Source of the DNA: CAZMNY01 sp964567745
GTDB lineage: Bacteria > Planctomycetota > Planctomycetia > Pirellulales > Pirellulaceae
Assembly (NCBI GenBank): GCA_964567745.1
Contig: CAZMNY010000031.1
Span: forward strand, 33,088-97,087
Length of the DNA: 64,000 bases
Direction: 5' to 3'
Each line of letters begins with the position of its first letter. Within the stretch, counting starts at the first letter, position 1. Positions 9,296-16,701 of this stretch are shown in pieces. Made by a program: the position numbers and the translations under genes. The notes under the pieces were generated by a model. It saw only the letters and a list, made by a program, of their open reading frames with translations, was not told where the DNA came from and made no database searches.

Positions 9296-10606
9296 ATGAA
9301 TCAGCGCGAACAGAACGTCGGAGCTTCGATCGATTACGAGCGGTTCTTGGACTGTGTCCATTGCGGACTCTGTACAGCGGCTTGCCCCACCTACGTCGAA
9401 CTCGGAGATGAAAACGACAGTCCGCGCGGCCGGATCTACTTGATGCGTAACGTTGTCGACGGCCGGTTGGAGATGTCACCCGAAGTTCGCCGTCATTTGG
9501 AGCTCTGCCTCGACTGTCGCGCATGCGAATCGGCGTGTCCGTCGGGAGTGCAATACGGAAAGCTGATCGAACCGTTTCGAATCGACATGGAGGCCGGCGC
9601 GCCGAAAACAGCCGATTGGTTCCATCGCTGGATCCTCTTTGGGCTGTTTCCCAGCCGAGGCCGATTGAGTTGGTCTCTAGTGCCGGCGCGCTTGGCGCAA
9701 CAGCTCGGCTTACACCGCGCGTTTGTCCGGTCGGGAATGTGGAAGTGGCTGCCGGCCAGGCTGGGGCGCTTAGTGACATTGCTACCGCGTCTCGGAAAAA
9801 GGCAGCGCGAGTTGCCGGGGCGACTGCCCGCGATTGGGCCGCGTCGAGCCAAAGTCGCATTGTTCCTGGGCTGCGTGGCGGACGCGATGTTTCGGCCGAC
9901 CCATTGGGCGACCGCGCGCGTCCTGCAGGAGAACGGCTGCGAAGTCGTGATTCCTAGACAGCAACAATGCTGCGGTGCGATTCACTTTCACGCCGGAAAT
10001 GCCGACCCAGCGCGGCGGCTCGCCGATATCAACGCGAGCTCGCTGCTTTCGGAGAACATCGACGCCGTGATCGTCAATGTCGCAGGCTGCGGCGCCATGC
10101 TCAAAGACTACGATCATCTTTGGCATTCCGACGGGTCAGCGGACGATCAGACGGCCCGTGAGTCGCTGGCTCGCAAGACCATGGACATCAGCGAGTTCCT
10201 CGACCAGCTAGGGATGATCCCGCCGACCGGCGAACTGCCGATGAAAGTGACTTATCACGACGCCTGCCACCTCGCTCACGCGCAACAAGTCCGATCGCAA
10301 CCGCGAAATCTACTGCGGCAGATTCCTGGCTTGGAGTTGGTCGAATTGACCGAGTCGGAAATCTGCTGCGGTGCGGCGGGAACGTATAACATCACCGAAC
10401 CCGAAATGGCAGATCGATTGGGAGCGAGAAAGCTCGAGAACATTCGCCGCACTGGAGCTCAAGTCGTCGTGACCGCCAACGCCGGCTGCCTTCTCCAAAT
10501 TGCTCGTCAGGCCAGCATGAAAGGCGAGCCGATCTCGATCGCGCACCCCGTCGACCTACTCGACCTGAGCTATCGCCGCGAACCGTTTCCAACGCAAGAC
10601 GATTGA
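9296..10606 (+). CDS. glcF: Glycolate oxidase iron-sulfur subunit GlcF
   Basis: The protein has 436 residues starting at ATG 9296. Two 4Fe-4S ferredoxin-type clusters lie near the N-terminus: Cys20, 23, 26, 30 (CVHCGLCTAACP) and Cys71, 74, 77, 81 (CLDCRACESACP). Two CCG domains follow, with QQCCGAIHFHAGN and EICCGAAGTYNI, as in heterodisulfide-reductase-like and GlcF proteins. It should carry electrons from the GlcD/GlcE flavins to the quinone pool. It is the last gene of the glcDEF set and ends two bases before the stop of the convergent kinase gene. Confidence 0.92.
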   Translation: MNQREQNVGASIDYERFLDCVHCGLCTAACPTYVELGDENDSPRGRIYLMRNVVDGRLEMSPEVRRHLELCLDCRACESACPSGVQYGKLIEPFRIDMEAGAPKTADWFHRWILFGLFPSRGRLSWSLVPARLAQQLGLHRAFVRSGMWKWLPARLGRLVTLLPRLGKRQRELPGRLPAIGPRRAKVALFLGCVADAMFRPTHWATARVLQENGCEVVIPRQQQCCGAIHFHAGNADPARRLADINASSLLSENIDAVIVNVAGCGAMLKDYDHLWHSDGSADDQTARESLARKTMDISEFLDQLGMIPPTGELPMKVTYHDACHLAHAQQVRSQPRNLLRQIPGLELVELTESEICCGAAGTYNITEPEMADRLGARKLENIRRTGAQVVVTANAGCLLQIARQASMKGEPISIAHPVDLLDLSYRREPFPTQDD

Positions 10607-10608
10607 GA

Positions 10609-11511
10609 TCAAATCGCCTGAGCTCGCGCCACTGGCGCAGCGCGTTGATCGAAGCACTCGACCTCAAGTTTCAAGAGCGATTGCTGAACACGACGGAGCG
10701 ACGGACGTTCGGCCGGATCTTTGGCCAGCAGGCGTTTGATGATCCGCGCACATGTGTCGGAGAGATGTGGGGCGCGGGCGCGGATGTCAGGTATCGCCGC
10801 CGAACGATGGGCATCGGCGAGTTGTATCGCGTCGGGCGCAACGAAGGGAGGCTTCGACGATAGTAGCTCGAACGCCATCGCGCCCAGGCTGTAGAGATCG
10901 CTGGCGGGCGTCGGCGATCCTCCATCGTGAATCTCGCCGGCCGCATACGCTGGCGTTGCGAGCAGGAGCGACTGCTCATGATGCGTCGCGGCAAACCTGC
11001 GAGCAAAGCCGAGGTCGATGAGCGTCGCGTGGTTCTCGGCGTTGACGATAACGTTGGCTGGCTTGATGTCGCCGTGGGCGAAACCTGCTTGGTGCAGCAC
11101 TTCGAGAGCAGAAAGTATCTGTCGAAGAATCGAGAATGCGAGCGCAGGAGGCGCCGGCCCCCAACGCCCAATTCGCTCCGCCAATGAACCACCAGCGAAG
11201 AACGGGAAGACGAGATAGGCGTCGTCGCCCCAGTCGGCTTCAAGCAGCGGTGGAAGGTGGGTGCCAGTAGCGGCCGAGCAGGCGGACACCTCATTGCGCA
11301 GCAACCGCTCCACTAGATCAGCCGAAACGCCAGGGCTGCCGCACTTGATCACATAGTCGGATGGCCAATCCGCCCCTCGATTTGCCGGCCTCGCTCGAAA
11401 AACCCGAGTTGCCCGGCCTTCGCCAAGGAGGCTCGTGAACTGCCACCGCGTCGCCTCGTGGCGATCGGGCGCCAGCGACTCGTGTTGCTCGTTTTCGCGT
11501 GTCTTGTTCAT
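10609..11511 (-). CDS. Small soluble Ser/Thr protein kinase
   Basis: I take ATG 11511 (300 residues); an in-frame TTG at 11535 would add eight. The single kinase domain has the glycine loop (LGEGRATRVF), the VIK lysine (~Lys56), a catalytic loop written HGDIKPAN (~146-153) and DLG in place of DFG (~166-168). The activation segment ends PAYAAGE, in the APE position. HGD and DLG variants are common in bacterial Hanks-type kinases that stay active. No transmembrane or sensor domain follows; the protein stops after the last kinase helices. Planctomycetes carry many such kinases. The substrate is unknown, and the neighbouring glc genes do not suggest one. Confidence 0.88.
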   Translation of the reverse strand: MNKTRENEQHESLAPDRHEATRWQFTSLLGEGRATRVFRARPANRGADWPSDYVIKCGSPGVSADLVERLLRNEVSACSAATGTHLPPLLEADWGDDAYLVFPFFAGGSLAERIGRWGPAPPALAFSILRQILSALEVLHQAGFAHGDIKPANVIVNAENHATLIDLGFARRFAATHHEQSLLLATPAYAAGEIHDGGSPTPASDLYSLGAMAFELLSSKPPFVAPDAIQLADAHRSAAIPDIRARAPHLSDTCARIIKRLLAKDPAERPSLRRVQQSLLKLEVECFDQRAAPVARAQAI

Positions 11512-11793
11512 GGAGGCGATTTTTGTGCGAGCCAACTTGAAATGATTGCGGCGTCCTTGTCGTCATTCTTTTATCGACCTCCCAACTTTTGACCTTGGCA
11601 ACTTTCGCTCTATCCCCCCCAAACCGTTCAGCCGTTCCACGCGCGCGCCCCTTGAGACTCGGCGCTGAGCGATTTAGAATCCGGTTGACAGTCGTCGGCT
11701 GGCGTTCGGTCCAGCCCCGTTCAGGTTCTTGCAAACCATCGCCCAATAACCACAAACTGGTCCAGCCGTTTAATCTGGCACACAGGAGTCAAC

Positions 11794-12936
11794 ATGTTGA
11801 CGAGACGTAATCATGGATTCGGCCTGGTATCGCTGGCCGCTATGCTTCCAGCCATGCTTTTTGCTGCGATCGTCGGCTGCGGAGGCAGCGAGGGGTATCA
11901 GCCAGTCGCACCGATCGTCGAGTCGGGAAGTGAAACCACGACGCCAGGCGAAGCGACAACAGCGGGCGAAACAAAATCTGGCGATGGGACCGGCGCGACC
12001 GAGAAGAAGCGACTGCAGATTGCATTTGTGACCAACCAGATTGCGGACTTCTGGAAAATCGCTAAAGCCGGCTGCATTCAAGCTGAGAAAGATTTTGACG
12101 TCGATGTCGATGTGCGAATGCCCGCGGAAGCGACTGCGGTCGAACAACAGCGGATTGTCGAAGACCTGCTCAACTCAGGTATCAACGCGATCGCAATCAG
12201 CCCGCTCGATGCGGACAACCAGAAAGGACTGATCAACGACATCGCCTCCAAGATCCCGCTGATCACGCAAGACTCGGATGCGCCGGGTACTGATCGGCTG
12301 ATGTACATCGGGATGGACAACTACGAGGCGGGCCGCATGTGCGGAAAACTCGTCAAAAAAGCGCTTCCCGATGGAGGCAAAATCATGCTGTTCATCGGTC
12401 GCTTGGAGCAAGACAACTCGAAGCAACGCCGACAAGGCGTGATCGATGAACTGCTCGATCGCAGTCAGGACCGTACGCGATACGACAAACCCGTCGATGC
12501 TCCCGTGGTCGGCGAGAAGTATACGATTATCGGGACGCTTACCGACGGCGGAAAACAGGACGACTGTAAACGCAAGGCCGAGGACGCTTTGAATACCTAC
12601 CCCGAGATGAATGGGATGGTCGGTCTTTTTGAATACAATCCCGTCGCCATTCTGGAAGCTGTCAAGCAAGCCGACAAGGTTGGCAAGGTTCAAGTCATCG
12701 GATTCGACGAGAACAAAGCGACACTGCAAGCCATTCGCGACGGCCAATGCATCGGCACGGTCGTACAGAATCCGTACGAGTACGGGTACCAGTCCGTATC
12801 CATTCTGACAAAGATCCTTCGCGAGGGAAAATCGGCAGTGCCGAAGGAGACTTCCGTCTTCATTCCAGCGCGATCCATAACCAAAGACAACGTCGATAAC
12901 TACGAAGACGACCTGAACGCGAAAATAGGCGAATAG
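11794..12936 (+). CDS. Sugar-binding lipoprotein of an ABC importer (RbsB type)
   Basis: The protein has 380 residues, with a strong AGGAG five bases before ATG 11794. The signal peptide ends with lipobox AIVGC (Cys about 29), so this is a membrane-anchored binding lipoprotein. A Thr/Glu/Gly-rich linker leads to a periplasmic-binding-protein fold (Peripla_BP_4), with QIADFWKIAKAG, GINAIAISPLDADN, TQDSDAPG and VIGFDENKATLQAIRDGQCIGTVVQNPYEYGY. The family binds ribose, galactose, xylose or autoinducer-2-like sugars. It is followed by the matching ATPase and permease genes. The exact sugar is not readable from sequence. Confidence 0.9.
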   Translation: MLTRRNHGFGLVSLAAMLPAMLFAAIVGCGGSEGYQPVAPIVESGSETTTPGEATTAGETKSGDGTGATEKKRLQIAFVTNQIADFWKIAKAGCIQAEKDFDVDVDVRMPAEATAVEQQRIVEDLLNSGINAIAISPLDADNQKGLINDIASKIPLITQDSDAPGTDRLMYIGMDNYEAGRMCGKLVKKALPDGGKIMLFIGRLEQDNSKQRRQGVIDELLDRSQDRTRYDKPVDAPVVGEKYTIIGTLTDGGKQDDCKRKAEDALNTYPEMNGMVGLFEYNPVAILEAVKQADKVGKVQVIGFDENKATLQAIRDGQCIGTVVQNPYEYGYQSVSILTKILREGKSAVPKETSVFIPARSITKDNVDNYEDDLNAKIGE

Positions 12937-13075
12937 CGATCGGCGAAGGCGGGAATTGCGCCCCCATATCCCAATTCGATCCAAGCCTCGGAAGCAACGA
13001 AGCGAACGATGCATTGGCGGGAGCGCTACTAGTTTGCAGGTCATTGCCGCACACGCAGAAGTACAATTGGCCTAA

Positions 13076-14584
13076 ATGCAAACAGCCCCGCCATTACTCG
13101 AAGTCCGCTCGGTAGGAAAAAAATTTCCTGGTGCGCGTGCCCTACATCAAGTCGATATGACTTTGGAGAAGGGCGAGGTCGTCGCAGTTATTGGCGAAAA
13201 CGGAGCGGGCAAGAGCACGCTGATGAAGATTCTCGCCGGTGTCCAGCAGCCTGACGCGGGGCATTTGAGGATCGACGGTGAGCCGGTCGCTATCGACAAC
13301 GTTCACACGGCGCTGCGACTCGGCGTGGCGCTGATTCACCAAGAGCTCAACTTCGCCGAAAACCTGGACGTCGGCTCCAATATCTTTCTCGGCCGCGAAC
13401 CGAATCGGATGGGCTTCATCGACCGCCGCCGAATCCGCAAGGAGTCGGAGAAGTATCTGGCGATGATCGGGCTCGATGTTTCACCGTCCCAGATTATGGG
13501 CGATTTGACGATCGGCCATCAGCAGATGGTTGAGATCGCCAAGGCGTTATCGGTCGACGCCCGCGTATTGATCATGGACGAGCCGACCTCGAGCCTCTCC
13601 GCCAAAGAGACTGACTCCCTGTTCGCCGTGGTCAAGGATCTCCGCGACCGCGGCGTCAGCATTATCTACATTTCGCATCGATTGGGTGAAGTCAAAGAGC
13701 TCTCGGATCGCGTCGTCGTGCTGCGCGACGGTGAGAACGCCGGCGAGTTGGCCAAGTCGGAAATCAATCACGATGCGATGGTCAGCGCGATGGTCGGCCG
13801 GGATATCTCGCAATTCTATTCGCGCACGGCACACGAGACCGGCGACGTCGTCCTCAACGTTCAGCAGTTGCGGACGCCGACGTGGCCGCAGCACCCGATC
13901 ACTTTTGAGCTGCGCGCGGGTGAGATTGTCGGTCTGTTTGGACTTGTCGGCGCTGGGCGGACCGAATTGTTGCGCACGCTGTTTGGCGTCGATGCGCCGT
14001 TAAGTGGCACGATCGAGCTCGCTGGAAAGAAGCTGCATGGCGGCCGAGTTCGCGAGGCGATCGCCGCCGGTATGGCGTTGGCGCCGGAGGATCGCAAGAG
14101 CCATGGCGTCGTGCTGGACATGAATGTCCGCCAAAACATTACCCTGGCTGGGTTAAGACGAAACGCCGTCTGGCCCGGTATTCGAAACGGTTCGCGGGAA
14201 CTGAGCGACTCGACGTCTTGGATCGAACGCTTGCGAGTCAAGACGCCGAACGACCGGCAAATTGTTCGCTTTCTATCGGGCGGCAACCAACAGAAGGTCG
14301 TTCTGGGAAAATGGCTGTCGTTGGCGCCGAAAGTACTGCTTCTCGATGAGCCAACTCGGGGCATCGACGTGGGGGCCAAAGAAGAAATCTACGGCCGCAT
14401 GGAATCACTAACCAAAGAAGGCATGGCGATCTTGTTCGCGTCCAGCGAGATGGAAGAGATTTTTGGCATGGGAGACCGCACGCTGGTAATGCACGAAGGC
14501 CGAATTACAGGCGAATTATCACACGACAACCTGACAGAAGAATCGATCATGCAGCTGGCGACAGGCGTTCATGAATCGGAATAA
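13076..14584 (+). CDS. Sugar ABC importer ATPase with two ATP-binding domains (RbsA type)
   Basis: The protein has 502 residues, the usual RbsA/MglA length. The first domain has Walker A GENGAGKST (~40-48) and Walker B VLIMDEPTSSLS. Its signature region reads DLTIGHQQMVEIAKAL. The second domain has a degenerate Walker A, GLVGAGRTE, with the ATP lysine replaced by Arg, as is normal in this family. It keeps a full LSGGNQQKV signature and LLLDEPTRGIDVGAKEEIY. It powers sugar import with the preceding binding lipoprotein and the following permease. The gaps on each side are about 140 and 100 bases, so an operon is likely. Confidence 0.93.
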   Translation: MQTAPPLLEVRSVGKKFPGARALHQVDMTLEKGEVVAVIGENGAGKSTLMKILAGVQQPDAGHLRIDGEPVAIDNVHTALRLGVALIHQELNFAENLDVGSNIFLGREPNRMGFIDRRRIRKESEKYLAMIGLDVSPSQIMGDLTIGHQQMVEIAKALSVDARVLIMDEPTSSLSAKETDSLFAVVKDLRDRGVSIIYISHRLGEVKELSDRVVVLRDGENAGELAKSEINHDAMVSAMVGRDISQFYSRTAHETGDVVLNVQQLRTPTWPQHPITFELRAGEIVGLFGLVGAGRTELLRTLFGVDAPLSGTIELAGKKLHGGRVREAIAAGMALAPEDRKSHGVVLDMNVRQNITLAGLRRNAVWPGIRNGSRELSDSTSWIERLRVKTPNDRQIVRFLSGGNQQKVVLGKWLSLAPKVLLLDEPTRGIDVGAKEEIYGRMESLTKEGMAILFASSEMEEIFGMGDRTLVMHEGRITGELSHDNLTEESIMQLATGVHESE

Positions 14585-14686
14585 GCAAGCAGCCCGGCAA
14601 TCGCCTCGGCGGACCTGCCTCGAAACGATGACACTTAAAACGGAAATGGCCGGGACGCGGCTCGGTCGAATGAGGATAGTGCTCGA

Positions 14687-16480
14687 ATGAACGCAAAAGT
14701 AATCGGCGTGCTGGTCCTGCTGATCCTGCTGTCCGTCTTTCTATCGATCGCGGTGCCGCAATCATTTTTGGGCGGAAACAACATTGAAAACCTCGCCCGC
14801 CGCACGGCCATGTATGGCATCCTCGGGATCGGCGTCTGCTTTGTCATCATTACCGGCGGCATCGACCTCTCGATCGGATCCACCGTTTGCCTCTGCGGGA
14901 TTCTGCTCGCGATGTTTCTGCACGTCGACTACTTACCGCCGGATAACCAGACGGTGATCTCGCTGCAAGCCGATTCAAAGCAAGTCTTTCTCAATCCGGC
15001 AGAACAGGATTTTCGGGTCGGTGATCGGATTCGCTATTACAACGGAGGCCGCGCGAGCAAGACGCTTGTAACTGTTGCGCGCGCCGACACCGGGATTTTG
15101 GAGTTTCCCAACGGCGAGAGCGCACCGGGAACGAGGCTCATTGTCGACCAGCCGTTTTCGGCCAACGACGAGGCTGGCCGAATAGCAAAAGTCTATCGCA
15201 TTCTTTCCCACTCGCTCGGCGACAACTCGACGATTACGATCGAGGGCGACCATACCTATCTGCGCCACCGAGACAAAATTAACTTCATCGACGCGGCGAC
15301 GGCACAGAAGAAGCGAGAGTACACAGTCGTTCTCAGCCGGACGGAAGGCAACGGCACGGCTATCGAACTCACAAAACCGCTTGAGGACTCGTTTTCTCCC
15401 GAATGGCTTGTGATGCCTAGCACTCGGCGGCAGCGAATGCCTATTCCGATTGCCATCCTAGGTGTGCTCGCCGTCGCTGTCGCACTGGGCGCGGCTCACG
15501 GGCTGCTGGTAACAAAACTCGAGTTGCCGCCATTTCTGGTGACTCTTTGCGGACTCTTGATTTATCGCGGAATCTCGCGCTGGCTGGTAAGCGATCAGGC
15601 GCCCGGATTCGGCAATGAGTATTCGAACAGCCTGAGTTGGGTGGCCTCGGGGAAGATCGAGCCCTGGGATGGATTTGCGATTCCAACCGCGTTTCTGATC
15701 ATGCTGTTCGTCGCCGTGGCCGCCTGGCTGTTTCTCAACAAAACGATCTGGGGACGCTATTTGCTGGCGCTGGGGAACAACGAAGAAGCGGCCCGATTCT
15801 CTGGCATCAATACACATGCCATGATCATCCTTAGCTACATCATCTGCACATCGGCAGCTGCTGTTGGGGGCATGATGTTTGCGTTAAACAGCAATTCAAT
15901 TTCGCCCTCGAGTTTCGGCAATCTGTATGAGCTTTACGCGATTGCGGCGGCGGTGCTTGGCGGCTGTTCACTGCGCGGCGGCGAGGGAAGTATCGTCGGC
16001 GTAGTGATCGGAACGGCGTTGATGCGAACACTAAACAACGTCATTGTGCTTTTGAAAATCTCCAACGAATTGGAGTACACGATAATCGGCTCGGTCATTC
16101 TCGTCGGCGTCGTCGCCGATGTCCTTGTGCGGAGATTGGTCCTTCTACGCCGAGCCGAATTGTCGCGACGCGTCAGCGTCTACCGAAGAATATTGCTGTA
16201 CGTTACGGCCGGCAACGCGATCCTGATAATGCTCGCAACCAATCTTTATCTTCAGGACAGCGTCAACAGCGAGTACTTGGCCATTCTGCTGTTCGCACTC
16301 ACCGGCCTGGCTGCCGCCAGTTTTGTGTTCCTGCTGGTTCGAGATGCAAGCGGCACGGGTCTGGCGGCTGCGATGACGATCGTCTCGTTGCTACCTGGCC
16401 TGTCTGTGTTGATTCCCTGTGCCGCGTTGATCACGACCAGAGGCAGAAACTTGCCCAACGAGCCGGCGACGGAGAGTTGA
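14687..16480 (+). CDS. Sugar ABC importer permease (RbsC type) with large insertion and C-terminal extension
   Basis: The protein has 597 residues; RbsC relatives are usually about 330. A GAGGA lies ten bases before ATG 14687. Residues 1-80 hold the usual first helices and the signature GGIDLSIGS. Residues ~80-250 are a hydrophilic, beta-looking insertion with no family I recognise (VGDRIRYYNGG, then ITIEGDHTYLRHRD). It falls where RbsC has a short external loop. The normal permease core resumes at ~251 (IPIAILGVLAVAVALG) and includes the conserved GRYLLALGNNEEAARFSGI and AVLGGCSLRGGEGS. After the core, ~115 more residues add three or four helices. The insertion probably faces the periplasm and could contact the binding protein. 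Confidence 0.88.
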   Translation: MNAKVIGVLVLLILLSVFLSIAVPQSFLGGNNIENLARRTAMYGILGIGVCFVIITGGIDLSIGSTVCLCGILLAMFLHVDYLPPDNQTVISLQADSKQVFLNPAEQDFRVGDRIRYYNGGRASKTLVTVARADTGILEFPNGESAPGTRLIVDQPFSANDEAGRIAKVYRILSHSLGDNSTITIEGDHTYLRHRDKINFIDAATAQKKREYTVVLSRTEGNGTAIELTKPLEDSFSPEWLVMPSTRRQRMPIPIAILGVLAVAVALGAAHGLLVTKLELPPFLVTLCGLLIYRGISRWLVSDQAPGFGNEYSNSLSWVASGKIEPWDGFAIPTAFLIMLFVAVAAWLFLNKTIWGRYLLALGNNEEAARFSGINTHAMIILSYIICTSAAAVGGMMFALNSNSISPSSFGNLYELYAIAAAVLGGCSLRGGEGSIVGVVIGTALMRTLNNVIVLLKISNELEYTIIGSVILVGVVADVLVRRLVLLRRAELSRRVSVYRRILLYVTAGNAILIMLATNLYLQDSVNSEYLAILLFALTGLAAASFVFLLVRDASGTGLAAAMTIVSLLPGLSVLIPCAALITTRGRNLPNEPATES

Positions 16481-16601
16481 TATCGTGCGATGGCCCTGAC
16501 GGACGCAGACCGAAATCTCTCAACAACTGCGGCTGGAAGAATAGAAGCCCCAGCCACGGTTCATTGCTAGGTCCAAGGAGCACAAGTTGTTGAGTGACCG
16601 C

Positions 16602-16636
16602 AAAAAAAGACCGCTTGGCCAAGGGGCCAAGCGGTC
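16602..16636 (-). terminator. Rho-independent terminator of the acidic repeat protein gene
   Basis: Bases 16609-16620 (GACCGCTTGGCC) and 16625-16636 (GGCCAAGCGGTC) form a perfect 12-bp stem with a 4-base loop. On the minus strand the stem is followed by seven T (complement of A at 16602-16608). It lies 66 bases after the stop of the minus-strand gene and is one of the clearest terminators in the window. Confidence 0.9.
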
Positions 16637-16701
16637 CGCGTCGCATGTCAGAGATTCAGTGCAAGCACTGAAAGTTGAACGATGTCGTTTCCGACGATTG
16701 C

